The notes beneath the pieces were generated by a model. That model saw only the letters and a program-made list of their open reading frames with translations, made no database searches and was not told the DNA's origin. The translations under genes and the position numbers were made by a program. A stretch of 57,747 nucleotides of DNA from the NCBI GenBank assembly GCA_902196205.1, contig CABIKM010000033.1, forward strand, positions 1 through 57,747. Direction: 5' to 3'. Source of the stretch: Candidatus Methylomirabilis lanthanidiphila. GTDB lineage: Bacteria > Methylomirabilota > Methylomirabilia > Methylomirabilales > Methylomirabilaceae. How positions within the stretch are numbered: the stretch's first letter is position 1; each line of letters begins with the position of its first letter. Below are positions 1 to 8,582 of this stretch, piece after piece.

Positions 1-23
1 AAAGGGGGGAACGGGGGATTTCG
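1..23. repeat. Right half of a G-rich hairpin repeat, cut by window edge
   Basis: An A3G6 run followed by a G5ATTT run matches the right arms of the complete hairpin repeats at 22976-23012 and 27370-27418. The left, C-rich arm would lie before the window. Bases 24-69 hold only the leader of the next gene, with a GGAG about ten bases before the first of three tandem ATG codons. Confidence 0.5.
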
Positions 24-69
24 GGACCGGAGTAAGAGACTTTCGAACCAATGACGGAGTATATGGTAA

Positions 70-2109
70 ATGATGATGACATCAAGTGAGACGCTGGCGC
101 TGAACCTGCTGCTCCTGGCGCTCGGAGGCTTCGGCGCCGGCGCAGCAGGGGCGCTGCTGGCGGCGCGCCGGCCGCGCGTCTCGCGATGGGCGGGGCACGC
201 GGGCGCGCTCATCGGCGCCGTGGCGGCGTTCGCCTTGGGCGCGGTTGGCCTGGCAGGCGGTACGCTGGACGTAACGATCCCGACCCTCTTCCCCGTTGAC
301 GGACTCTCCCTCGGCATGGATCGCCTCAGCGCGTTCTTCGTCCTGGTGATTGCGGTGGCGGCGATCCCGTCCTCGATCTATGCCATCGCCTATACCCGCG
401 ACTATGAGGGCAGGTCGTCCCTGGCAGGGATGGGTCTTGGGTTCAATGTCTTCCTCGCCGGGATGGTGCTCGCCGCTCTGGCCCGCAATGTGCTGACATT
501 TCTGTTCATGTGGGAGGCCATGTCGCTGGCGTCGTACTTCCTTGTCATGACAGAGGCTGAGCACAGAGAGACGCAGTACGCGGGCTGGCTCTACGTGGTG
601 ACGACGCATGCCGGCTTCGCATGCCTGCTGATCGGCTTTCTGTTGATGGCGCATGAAACCGGCACAACGAACCTGAGCGAATGGGGCGCCGCATCGGCAC
701 TATTGAGCGGTCCGATGCGTGATGCCATATTCGTCCTGCTGGCGCTCGGCTTTGGGGCTAAGGCAGGCGTGGTTCCCTTGCACATTTGGCTCCCGAAGGC
801 CCATCCCGCCGCGCCCAGCCATGTGTCGGCGCTGATGTCGGGGGTGATGATCAAGCTTGGGGTCTACGGACTTGTCCGGATCGGGTTCGATTGGCTCGGA
901 GTCGGCGTATCCTGGTGGGGCGGCGCGGTACTGGTCGTCGCGGCCATGAGCGCGGTGCTTGGCGTACTGTATGCGTTGGTGGAGCAGGATCTCAAATGCC
1001 TGCTCGCCTATTCCAGCGTCGAGAATATCGGCATTATCCTGCTCGGGGTAGGGGCCGGGATGCTCTTCCGGAGCTATCACCTCGACGCCCTGGCCTCGCT
1101 GGCGCTGGTGGCGGGCCTGTATCACGCGCTCAATCACGCGGTATTCAAACCCCTCCTCTTCATGGGCGCAGGCGCCGTAGTCCACGCGACCGGAACCCGC
1201 AATATGGAGGAGATGGGGGGGCTTATCAAGCGGATGCCGCAGACTGCCGCCTGCTTCCTCGTCGGATCGGTGGCGATCGCGGCGCTGCCGCCGTTCAACG
1301 GCTTTATCAGCGAATGGCTGATGTTTCAGTCGCTGCTCCTCAGCTTTCAGATCTCGGCCACGGGGACCAACCTGCTCTTCGCGCTGTCGATCGCCGCGCT
1401 CGCATTGACGAGCGGGCTTGCGGCGGCCTGTTTCGTGAAGGCCTTCGGGATCGCCTTTCTGGCGCTCCCGCGCAGTCAACAGGCCGAACAGGCGCGGGAG
1501 GTCCCATGGATGATGCGCGGAACGATGGCGATATCGGCGATGGCGTGTCTGCTGCTTGGGGTGGCGCCGGTTGGTGCGCTGCGTCTCTTGAATGCGACAG
1601 CGGCCGACCTGACAGGAACCTATGCGGACGTCCGTTTCAACTGGAACGGGATTGTCGCCAATGACGCGTTCGCGACCGTGTCGCCGCTGTGGATCGCGGT
1701 CGCGTTGGTCTCGTTGCTGGCGCTGGTTCCGATCGTCTTGCGTATCATCGGCGCGAACGTAGGGCGGCGCGCCTATGAAACATGGGGGTGCGGACGCGCG
1801 TTGCAGACCGCGCGTTTTGAATACACCGGGACGGCGTTCGCCAATCCGTTTAAGCGGGTGTTCGGGCTCTTATACCGGCCGGTCAAGGAGCTGGACATCC
1901 AGTTCCACCCGGAATCCCGAATGTTCGTCGAAACCATCGCCTACCGCAATGAGACGCGCTCGATCTTTGAGGAGGCGTTCTATGGCCCGATCTCCCGGCT
2001 GGTGCAGCGAGGCGCCCAGCGGGCGCGTATCGTGCAGTCCGGCAACGTACATCTGTATCTGTTGTATATCTTCGTGGCGTTGATAGCGCTGCTGGCGCTG
2101 GCGGGGTAG
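70..2109 (+). CDS. hyfB: HyfB-like proton-translocating subunit of a group-4 hydrogenase-related complex
   Basis: A 679-residue polytopic membrane protein of the NuoL/MrpA/HyfB antiporter family, expected to move protons across the cytoplasmic membrane. The middle carries the antiporter motif AKAGVVPLHIWLPKAHP followed by SALMSGVMIKLGVYGL, and further down YSSVENIGIILLG and a HALNHAVFKPLLF helix with conserved His and Lys. About fourteen hydrophobic segments are visible. The C-terminal hydrophilic stretch (about 575-650) ending in one last helix is typical of HyfB. It opens a run of five genes in HyfB-C-E-F-G order. The start is one of three consecutive ATGs (70, 73, 76). No FeS subunit is visible, so electron-transfer subunits must lie upstream of the window or elsewhere. 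Confidence 0.9.
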   Translation: MMMTSSETLALNLLLLALGGFGAGAAGALLAARRPRVSRWAGHAGALIGAVAAFALGAVGLAGGTLDVTIPTLFPVDGLSLGMDRLSAFFVLVIAVAAIPSSIYAIAYTRDYEGRSSLAGMGLGFNVFLAGMVLAALARNVLTFLFMWEAMSLASYFLVMTEAEHRETQYAGWLYVVTTHAGFACLLIGFLLMAHETGTTNLSEWGAASALLSGPMRDAIFVLLALGFGAKAGVVPLHIWLPKAHPAAPSHVSALMSGVMIKLGVYGLVRIGFDWLGVGVSWWGGAVLVVAAMSAVLGVLYALVEQDLKCLLAYSSVENIGIILLGVGAGMLFRSYHLDALASLALVAGLYHALNHAVFKPLLFMGAGAVVHATGTRNMEEMGGLIKRMPQTAACFLVGSVAIAALPPFNGFISEWLMFQSLLLSFQISATGTNLLFALSIAALALTSGLAAACFVKAFGIAFLALPRSQQAEQAREVPWMMRGTMAISAMACLLLGVAPVGALRLLNATAADLTGTYADVRFNWNGIVANDAFATVSPLWIAVALVSLLALVPIVLRIIGANVGRRAYETWGCGRALQTARFEYTGTAFANPFKRVFGLLYRPVKELDIQFHPESRMFVETIAYRNETRSIFEEAFYGPISRLVQRGAQRARIVQSGNVHLYLLYIFVALIALLALAG

Positions 2110-2140
2110 TACCTAATTATGAAAGTTAGCGCACATAATC

Positions 2141-2209
2141 CGTCATACCCGCGAAAGCGGGTATCCAGGAAAATCAATGGATTCCCGCTTAAGGACTGCG
2201 GGAATGACG
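2141..2209. repeat. dRS3-like palindromic repeat inside the hyf operon
   Basis: The stretch runs from CGTCATACCCGCG to GCGGGAATGACG. It contains a short inner palindrome (ACCCGCGAAAGCGGGT) and overall inverted arms (CGTCAT/ATGACG). It belongs to the same family as the elements at 47110-47206, 57381-57525 and 57523-57696. It sits between hyfB and hyfC and opens an otherwise tightly packed operon. Confidence 0.8.
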
Positions 2210-2245
2210 CTACGAGAATTATTGCGAGTAAGCACTAGCGAGCCG

Positions 2246-3190
2246 ATGCTCACACAGATCGTTATCGAACTGATCCAGTTGCTGATAGTCGGACTCGGCG
2301 CGCCGCTCCTGGTGGGGCTGGTTCGGCGGGTGAAAGCACGGCTGCAGGGACGGCGCGGGGCCGGCGTGCTCCAGCCGTACGCCGATCTACGCAAGCTTCT
2401 GGCGAAAGAAGCGGTTGTATCGGAGACCACGTCGTGGATCTTCCGGTTTACGCCGTACCTGCTGGTCGCAACAATGCTGCTCTCAGCGCTTCTGGTTCCG
2501 CTGCTCACGACCCGGACGCCGCTCGGCTTTCTCGGCAATATCATCGTGTTGATGTATCTCTTCCTGCTCGGCACCTTCTTCCTGGCGCTGGCGGGGCTGG
2601 ATGCCGGAAGCGCATTCGGCGGCATGGGCAGCAGTCGCGAGATGGCCGTTGCGGCCCTGGCTGAGCCGACCGTGATGATCGCGATCTTCGCGATCGCGCT
2701 GCGCGTCGGGAATACGGAGTTGGATGAGATCGTCAGACGCGGCGCGACCGATTCGCTCTTGTTGCTGACCCCCGGGCACCTGCTGGCGTTTCTGGCATTC
2801 TTTATCGTCGCGCTTGCAGAGACGGGGCGATTGCCGGTGGACAATCCGGCGACGCACCTGGAGCTGACGATGATCCATGAGGCGATGGTGCTGGAGTACT
2901 CGGGGCGGCACCTCATGCTGATCGAGTGGGCCGCAGGGATGAAGCTCCTGATCTTTCTGGCGCTGCTTACAAACCTGTTCTTTCCGTGGGGCGTCGCATT
3001 GACGGTGACGCCGTTGGCGGTGGCCGTCGCCTTTGTCGCGCTGATCGTAAAGGTAGGCGTGCTCGCCGTCGGAATTGCCGTGATCGAGACGGCAATGGCC
3101 AAGTTGCGGCTGTTCCGGCTGCCGGCGCTATTGAGCGGATCGTTCGCGCTGGCCCTGCTGGCCGTCGTCTCGTTTTTATTCGTGAAATAG
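2246..3190 (+). CDS. hyfC: HyfC/NuoH-like membrane anchor subunit
   Basis: A 314-residue integral membrane protein of the NuoH/HycD/HyfC family, which in complex I and group-4 hydrogenases links the membrane arm to the soluble arm. Family signatures include GLVRRVKARLQGRRGAGVLQPYADL in the first loop (shown here from GRRGAGVLQPYADL) and AETGRLPVDNPATHLELTMIHEAM, with the acidic loop residues conserved. An in-frame start exists at 2177 but lies inside the palindromic repeat. The ATG at 2246 gives the family N-terminus (MLTQIVIELIQLL) and is preferred. The next gene follows nine bases after the stop. Confidence 0.88.
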   Translation: MLTQIVIELIQLLIVGLGAPLLVGLVRRVKARLQGRRGAGVLQPYADLRKLLAKEAVVSETTSWIFRFTPYLLVATMLLSALLVPLLTTRTPLGFLGNIIVLMYLFLLGTFFLALAGLDAGSAFGGMGSSREMAVAALAEPTVMIAIFAIALRVGNTELDEIVRRGATDSLLLLTPGHLLAFLAFFIVALAETGRLPVDNPATHLELTMIHEAMVLEYSGRHLMLIEWAAGMKLLIFLALLTNLFFPWGVALTVTPLAVAVAFVALIVKVGVLAVGIAVIETAMAKLRLFRLPALLSGSFALALLAVVSFLFVK

Positions 3191-3199
3191 GCCGGGTGA

Positions 3200-3859
3200 A
3201 TGGTCGCCGAACTGTTCCCGAAGTTGGTCACATTACTCTCATTCACGGTGCTTGGCGCAGCGTTCCTGCTGATCGTACGCCGGGACCTGGCCGGTCAGGT
3301 TCGACTCTTTGCGGCGCAATCGCTGACCCTGGCCATTCTGGCGGCGGTCGTCGCCGCATTCACGAGAAGCGTAGAGTTGGCCGGCGTAGCCGCGGTGGTG
3401 GCGCTCCTCAAGGTGTGGATCATCCCGCGCGTACTCACTCGCGCGGTGGCCAAGATCGGTTTGCAGCCGGCCGCCTTGCCGTATCTGGGGACCCCCGCGA
3501 CGCTGGTCGTGTGTGGGGGCCTGGTGGCGATTGCTTTTTACGTCATGGCCCCCGTGGCCGCATCAAACCCGCTTCCCACGGCGGAGGCCATTCCGATCGC
3601 CTTTGCCGGCGTGCTGATCGGCTTTTTCGTGATGGTCAATCGGCGGCGCGCGCTCACGCAGATCCTCGGCTTCTTGATGCTTGAGAACAGCATCTTCCTG
3701 CTCGCACTGCTGGCCACGTATGGGGTGCCGTTCATTGTAGAGATCGGGGTATTCCTGGATGTGCTGGTGGCTGTGTTGATTATGGAGGTCTTCGTCTATC
3801 GCATCAAAGAGAACTTCGATTCGATCGAGGTCGACCGGTTGGGGAGGCTGAAGGGATAA
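3200..3859 (+). CDS. hyfE: HyfE-like membrane subunit
   Basis: A 219-residue protein with about six hydrophobic helices, matching the size and pattern of hydrogenase-4 component E, whose C-terminal part resembles NuoK/MrpC. The segment RRRALTQILGFLMLENSIFLLALL is the NuoK-like signature (Glu in a membrane helix within GFLMLENSIFLLA). It is placed between hyfC and hyfF exactly as in E. coli hyf, and its stop overlaps the next start (TAATG). It is expected to be part of the proton-conducting membrane arm. Confidence 0.88.
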   Translation: MVAELFPKLVTLLSFTVLGAAFLLIVRRDLAGQVRLFAAQSLTLAILAAVVAAFTRSVELAGVAAVVALLKVWIIPRVLTRAVAKIGLQPAALPYLGTPATLVVCGGLVAIAFYVMAPVAASNPLPTAEAIPIAFAGVLIGFFVMVNRRRALTQILGFLMLENSIFLLALLATYGVPFIVEIGVFLDVLVAVLIMEVFVYRIKENFDSIEVDRLGRLKG

Positions 3860-5316
3860 TGCTTGTCGCGTTGCTGCTCATGCCGCTGATCGCATCAGTC
3901 TTCATGGTGCTGGTGCGCCCACGGGTGTGGCTTGAGATCATCCACGCGCTCGCCGCCCTGAGCGGACTGGCCGTCGGGCTCATGGTTGCCGCGCGGGTGT
4001 GGCGGGGCGATGTGCCTGTTGCGGTCGGAGGACTGCTTCGCGCAGACGGGCTTTCGGCGTTGATGGTAGTCGTGATCACCTTGTTGGGGGCGATCGCCGC
4101 GCTGTACGGGCTTGGCTATATCCGGGTCGAATATGACGACAGCCATCTGTCCAAGGTCCGAGGTTTCTTCGCACTCTTTCACCTCTTTATCTTTACCATG
4201 CTGCTGGCGGTCACGACGGATAACCTCGGCATCATGTGGGTGGCGATTGAGGGCACGACGTTGGCGACCGCCTTTCTGGTCAACCTGCACAATACGCCCA
4301 GATCGTTGGAGGCGGCCTATAAGTACCTCATCCTCTCCTCGGTAGGCATCGCCCTCGCCTTCATCGGCACGGCGCTGTTGTATTACTCCGGCGTCTCGCG
4401 CGCAGGCGAGATTGCCGTGAATTGGACCTCGCTCCGAGATGCTGCGCCATCACTGAATCCCCAGGTGGTCCGGCTCGCCTTCGCCTTTATCCTCGTCGGT
4501 TACGGGACCAAAGCGGGTCTGGCGCCGATGCATACGTGGCTGCCGGACGCCCACAGCGAGGCGCCTGCGCCGATCAGCGCATTGATGTCCGGCGTCCTGC
4601 TTAACGTCGGACTGTACGCGCTGATGCGGTTCAAGGTCGTGGTGGACATCGCCGTGGGCCCACACTTTGCCGGCCCATGGTTTGTAGGCATCGGGCTGCT
4701 GTCGCTGGCAGTGGCTGCGGTCTTTCTTGTTGTGCCGCGCAATTACAAACGCATGCTGGCCTATTCAAGCGTCGAGCATATCGGCGTGATCTGCCTGGGA
4801 TTGGGATTTGGCGGCTACTGGGGCGTGTTGGGCGCGCTCCTGCACGTCGTCAATCACGCGTTGTCAAAGTCGCTGCTGTTCATCCTGTCCGGAAATATCC
4901 TGTTGAAATATCAGACGACCGATATCCTGCGAGTGCGCGGGCTGTTGCGGGCGTCGCCGCTGACGGCCGGCGCATTTGCGGCAGGCACACTTGCGCTGCT
5001 TGGCCTGCCCCCTTTCGGGCTATTCATGAGCGAATTCCTGATCTTTCGCGCGGGCATAGAGCGCGGACCCGTGTGGGTGGTGATCGTGGGGGCGGTGCTG
5101 CTCGCCGTCGTGTTCGCGGGTATGCTCGGCAGCGTGAACCAGATGCTCTACGGGGCGCCCCCCGAGAAGTTGGAGCATGGGGATGTGCTGAAGTGGTCGC
5201 TGGCGCCGCTGGTGGTCAATTTCGCCCTCTTGCTTGTGCTGGGGCTGACGCTTCCGGACGCGGTTGCGGACGCCCTCGACCAGGCGCTCAGGGTACTTGG
5301 GGTTCCCCGTGCCTGA
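3859..5316 (+). CDS. hyfF: HyfF-like proton-translocating subunit
   Basis: A 485-residue antiporter-like membrane protein (NuoN/HyfF type). The antiporter core is at about 110-400 with TKAGLAPMHTWLPDAH, then SALMSGVLLNVGLYALMRF, YSSVEHIGVICLGLGF and HVVNHALSKSLLFILSG, which retain the membrane Lys and His residues used for proton transfer in the family. It is translationally coupled to hyfE by a one-base overlap, and its stop lies inside the start region of hyfG. It is the second pump-type subunit of the complex beside HyfB. Confidence 0.9.
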   Translation: MLVALLLMPLIASVFMVLVRPRVWLEIIHALAALSGLAVGLMVAARVWRGDVPVAVGGLLRADGLSALMVVVITLLGAIAALYGLGYIRVEYDDSHLSKVRGFFALFHLFIFTMLLAVTTDNLGIMWVAIEGTTLATAFLVNLHNTPRSLEAAYKYLILSSVGIALAFIGTALLYYSGVSRAGEIAVNWTSLRDAAPSLNPQVVRLAFAFILVGYGTKAGLAPMHTWLPDAHSEAPAPISALMSGVLLNVGLYALMRFKVVVDIAVGPHFAGPWFVGIGLLSLAVAAVFLVVPRNYKRMLAYSSVEHIGVICLGLGFGGYWGVLGALLHVVNHALSKSLLFILSGNILLKYQTTDILRVRGLLRASPLTAGAFAAGTLALLGLPPFGLFMSEFLIFRAGIERGPVWVVIVGAVLLAVVFAGMLGSVNQMLYGAPPEKLEHGDVLKWSLAPLVVNFALLLVLGLTLPDAVADALDQALRVLGVPRA

Positions 5317-6892
5317 TCTGAACGGTGTCGCCCGGCAACTTCGTGCGACAGCACTCACGCTGACCGACCTGCAGACGCGTCCTCCGCGGGAGGTGCGAGT
5401 CGGCGTCGAACGGGATGAGTTGGTCCCGTTTGCCGAATACGTGCGCGACAGATTCGGCGCGAGGCCCGAGCTGATTGTGGCGGAGGATACGCGGGCGGAG
5501 CGCGGAAGCTTTACGTTACGCTACCTCTTTGAGCTTGAAGGCGTGGACCTGATTATCGTTGCGTCGGCGGCGGTTCATGAGGATGACCGCCGATTTCCGT
5601 CGCTGGCAACGCGCTGGTATCTGGCCGGCCGGTTTGAGCGCGAGATTCATGACCTGTTCGGCCTTGTGCCGACCGGTCACCCCGATCTGCGCCGCCTGCC
5701 GTTGCACCAGTTCTGGCCTGCGGCGTATCACCCCCTGTTAAAGGATGCCCGGATGCCCCCTGCATTTACGGATGACGGCACGCCCTTTCCGTTTCGCCGC
5801 GTTGAGGGCGAGGGGATTCATGAGATCACCGTCGGCCCGGTACACGCGGGCATCATCGAGCCGGGCCATTTCCGGTTCAGTGTCGAGGGCGAGACCATTG
5901 TCAATCTCGAGACCCGGCTCTATTTCGTGCACAAGGGGATCGAGCGGCTGTTTGAGGCGGTTCCGCTCGAGCGCGGGATAGGACTGGCCGAACGGATTTC
6001 CGGCGACAGCAGCGTGGCGCACGCGCTCGCGTTCTGCCAGGCACTCGAATCGACAGCGGAGCTGCAGATCCCGCCTCGCGCGGCCTATCTGCGCGTCGTA
6101 CTGCTTGAACTGGAACGGCTCTACAATCACATCGCGGATGTCGGCGCCATCTGTACCGACACCGGCTTTGCGATCGCCAATGCCCACGCGATGAGGATTC
6201 GGGAGGATATGCTGCGCTTGAATGCGCGCCTGGTCGGCCATCGACTGTTGCGCGGGGCGCTGATCGCGGGCGGCGTGGCGTGCGACTTTACCGCGGAGCA
6301 GATTGCAGACGCGCGGGAGACCGTACAGCGCGCAACGAACGACTTTGACGACATCGTAAAGATCGCGCTGGACAATAGTCTGGTATTGGACCGGCTGCAC
6401 GGGACAGGGCGCCTGTCGACACAGACCGCGCACGAACTGCAAGTCGTCGGACTGGCGGCGCGCGCCAGTGGAATCGATCGGGACGCCAGGCGGGATCATC
6501 CCTTTGCGGCCTATGCGGATCTGCCGCCCCGCGTGCCGGTATACAGCGAGGGCGATGTCTGGGCGCGGCTGATGGTGCGGGTCGATGAGGCGCGAGAGGC
6601 CGCCGATCTGATCATACGCGCTTTAGACGGGCTCTCTGAGGGAAAGATTGCGACGCCGCTCCCGGCGCTGCCGCCGGGTGCGAGCGGGTTCGGTCTGGTC
6701 GAGGGGTGGCGCGGCCCGATCTGGCACTGGCTTGTCGCCGGTGAGCAGAATCGGCCGGCGCGCGTCAAGATCAAAGACCCGTCATTTGCCAACTGGCCGG
6801 CGCTGCATTACGCCATTTTGAAAAATATCGTGCCCGACTTCCCGCTCGTCAATAAGAGTTTTAACCTGTCCTACGCGGGGAATGATTTGTAG
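5309..6892 (+). CDS. hyfG: HyfG/NuoCD-like large subunit lacking Ni-binding cysteines
   Basis: A fused NuoC-NuoD-type subunit of 527 residues from a GTG at 5309 that overlaps the hyfF stop by eight bases. The in-frame ATG at 5264 lies within hyfF and adds an unrelated N-terminus. The NuoC part carries REIHDLFGLVPTGHPDLRRL, and the NuoD/HycE part carries GPVHAGIIEPGHFRF and LYFVHKGIERLF. Where [NiFe] hydrogenases have RVCGICGFAH, this protein has RISGDSSVAH, so both L1 cysteines are serine (S231, S234). At the C-terminus the DPCxxC motif is replaced by NLSYAGNDL. The protein therefore should not hold a Ni-Fe centre. That matches the hydrogenase-related (Ehr) complexes described from Geobacter and others. 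Its substrate is unknown. Confidence 0.85.
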   Translation: MPDLNGVARQLRATALTLTDLQTRPPREVRVGVERDELVPFAEYVRDRFGARPELIVAEDTRAERGSFTLRYLFELEGVDLIIVASAAVHEDDRRFPSLATRWYLAGRFEREIHDLFGLVPTGHPDLRRLPLHQFWPAAYHPLLKDARMPPAFTDDGTPFPFRRVEGEGIHEITVGPVHAGIIEPGHFRFSVEGETIVNLETRLYFVHKGIERLFEAVPLERGIGLAERISGDSSVAHALAFCQALESTAELQIPPRAAYLRVVLLELERLYNHIADVGAICTDTGFAIANAHAMRIREDMLRLNARLVGHRLLRGALIAGGVACDFTAEQIADARETVQRATNDFDDIVKIALDNSLVLDRLHGTGRLSTQTAHELQVVGLAARASGIDRDARRDHPFAAYADLPPRVPVYSEGDVWARLMVRVDEAREAADLIIRALDGLSEGKIATPLPALPPGASGFGLVEGWRGPIWHWLVAGEQNRPARVKIKDPSFANWPALHYAILKNIVPDFPLVNKSFNLSYAGNDL

Positions 6893-7103
6893 GTCATCGC
6901 TGCCGGTGCCATTTATCCTTCTCCGACTCCTGCCGGGCGGTCCCAGTCAGTTGCCATCCCCAACGTACCACCTCTTCTGTGCTGGTGGAGAGACGATGGC
7001 TGAAAATCCTATCAGCTTTACAAAACCCAGCATTTTCGATAAGCTAAGGTTTTCTATTGTAGCGATCGACTGCGTTGTATCGGGTCTAAGGAGGGGTCTG
7101 GAG

Positions 7104-8582
7104 GTGAAGGGGTTGTTTGACAGTCTTGGCTTGAGGGCGAAACTGCTCCTGATGATGTTCTCCCTCCTGCTGCTGACGCTCGCCTCGCTGTTTGTACTGT
7201 ATTGGCACGCAGAGCTGGCGCTGATCGACCAGGTGGAGAAGCACACGACCGATCTGTCCACTGCCATTCAGATCAGCGTGGAACGGCTGACCTCCAACGA
7301 GCGGACCGATGAGGCGCGACTGCAGGACTACGTCAGCCGCCTGCAACGGAAAGGGGTCAATGAGATCTCTATTGTCAGCAATGAGCAGGAGGTCATCGCC
7401 AGCAGCAATCCGAAGAGGGTAGGCGCGACGATCGACCCCAGTCGCCGAGACCTGTTCATCACCGCCAGACTGGGAGAGACGCTCGTGGCCGAGAAGGGCC
7501 AAAAAACTTACAATCTCATGGTACCGATAGTGGTAGGGAATCAGCGGATGGGGTACGCCCTCATCAGCATGGTGCTGGATGATTTTGCCCAGATTTCGCA
7601 ATACAACTTCATCAAACGGCTGATCGCCACCGTGCTGGTCTTTGGTCTCGGGATGGCGGCCTCGCTCATCCTGTCCTGGAAATACACCAGGCCGATCGAT
7701 CAGGTGGTTCAAGCGGCGCGCCGAGTCGCTCAAGGCGATCTCCAGGACACCTTGCCGGTCGAACGCCACGATGAGATCGGCGAGCTGACGGCCAGCTTCA
7801 ACGACATGGTGCAAAAGCTGCGGGCGAATAAGGAGCTGGAGCAGCGCCTGCACCAGGCGGAGCGCCTCTCCAGTATCGGTCAGTTGGCCTCGGGCATCGC
7901 GCACGAGATCCGTAATCCGTTGAACTTCATCAACCTCAGCATCGATCACCTGCAGAGTCGGTTCCCGCCCGTCGATCCGCGCCAACGGGAAGAGTTCATC
8001 TACCTGGTCTCGTGGGTGAAAAGCGAAATCCACCGCCTGAATACGATGATTACCAACTTCCTGACCTATGGGAAGCCGCTCAAGCTGCAGCCGCGTCCAT
8101 GCGACCTGACCTCACTGCTCCATGATGTCGCGAAGATGGCCGACGGCAGGGCTGTCGAGCAGGGGATCGAGATCGATTGCAGCGCTCTCGACGCATTGCC
8201 GATGGTGCTGGTAGACGGGGAGCAGATCAGGACCTGCTTCGTCAATATTCTGGTAAACGCCTTGCAGTCGATGCCTCAGGGCGGAAGGCTGGCGATCACC
8301 GCCAGGCTGGCGAAGGGGGCCGATCCCTCATCCCCATCGACAGCCGCTGGGAGCGGACGGTGGATCGAGATCCGCTTCCAGGACACCGGGCACGGAATCG
8401 CCGCAGACGATCTACAGAGGGTATTTGAGCCGTACTTCACGACGAAGGAGGTCGGGATCGGGTTGGGTTTGGCCCTGACAAGGAAGATTGTTGAGGAGCA
8501 TGGCGGGACGATTACATTAGAGAGCGTTCGCGACCAGGGTACTACGGTGAGCATCCGCCTGCCGGCGGAGGAGCCGGCCTGA
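7104..8582 (+). CDS. Membrane sensor histidine kinase (HAMP, HisKA, HATPase)
   Basis: From the GTG at 7104 (AAGGAGGGG about eight bases upstream) the protein has 492 residues. It shows a first membrane helix at about 10-35, an extracytoplasmic sensing region, a second helix at about 170-193, a HAMP linker, then HisKA with H267 in GIAHEIRNPLNF. The ATPase domain has an N box (NILVNALQSM) and G boxes (DTGHGIAADD, GIGLGLAL). A longer reading from ATG 6996, also with a GGAG, would add 36 residues before the first helix and cannot be excluded. It is coupled by TGATG to the response regulator and follows the Ehr-like operon, so control of that operon is plausible but inferred. Confidence 0.85.
   Translation: MKGLFDSLGLRAKLLLMMFSLLLLTLASLFVLYWHAELALIDQVEKHTTDLSTAIQISVERLTSNERTDEARLQDYVSRLQRKGVNEISIVSNEQEVIASSNPKRVGATIDPSRRDLFITARLGETLVAEKGQKTYNLMVPIVVGNQRMGYALISMVLDDFAQISQYNFIKRLIATVLVFGLGMAASLILSWKYTRPIDQVVQAARRVAQGDLQDTLPVERHDEIGELTASFNDMVQKLRANKELEQRLHQAERLSSIGQLASGIAHEIRNPLNFINLSIDHLQSRFPPVDPRQREEFIYLVSWVKSEIHRLNTMITNFLTYGKPLKLQPRPCDLTSLLHDVAKMADGRAVEQGIEIDCSALDALPMVLVDGEQIRTCFVNILVNALQSMPQGGRLAITARLAKGADPSSPSTAAGSGRWIEIRFQDTGHGIAADDLQRVFEPYFTTKEVGIGLGLALTRKIVEEHGGTITLESVRDQGTTVSIRLPAEEPA

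Noticed and set aside
786-1664. Second plus-strand frame of 292 codons
   Set aside because: Out-of-frame shadow within hyfB; Arg- and Gly-rich as expected for a shifted frame.
2177-2245. N-terminal extension of hyfC
   Set aside because: These codons are repeat sequence; the family N-terminus begins at 2246.
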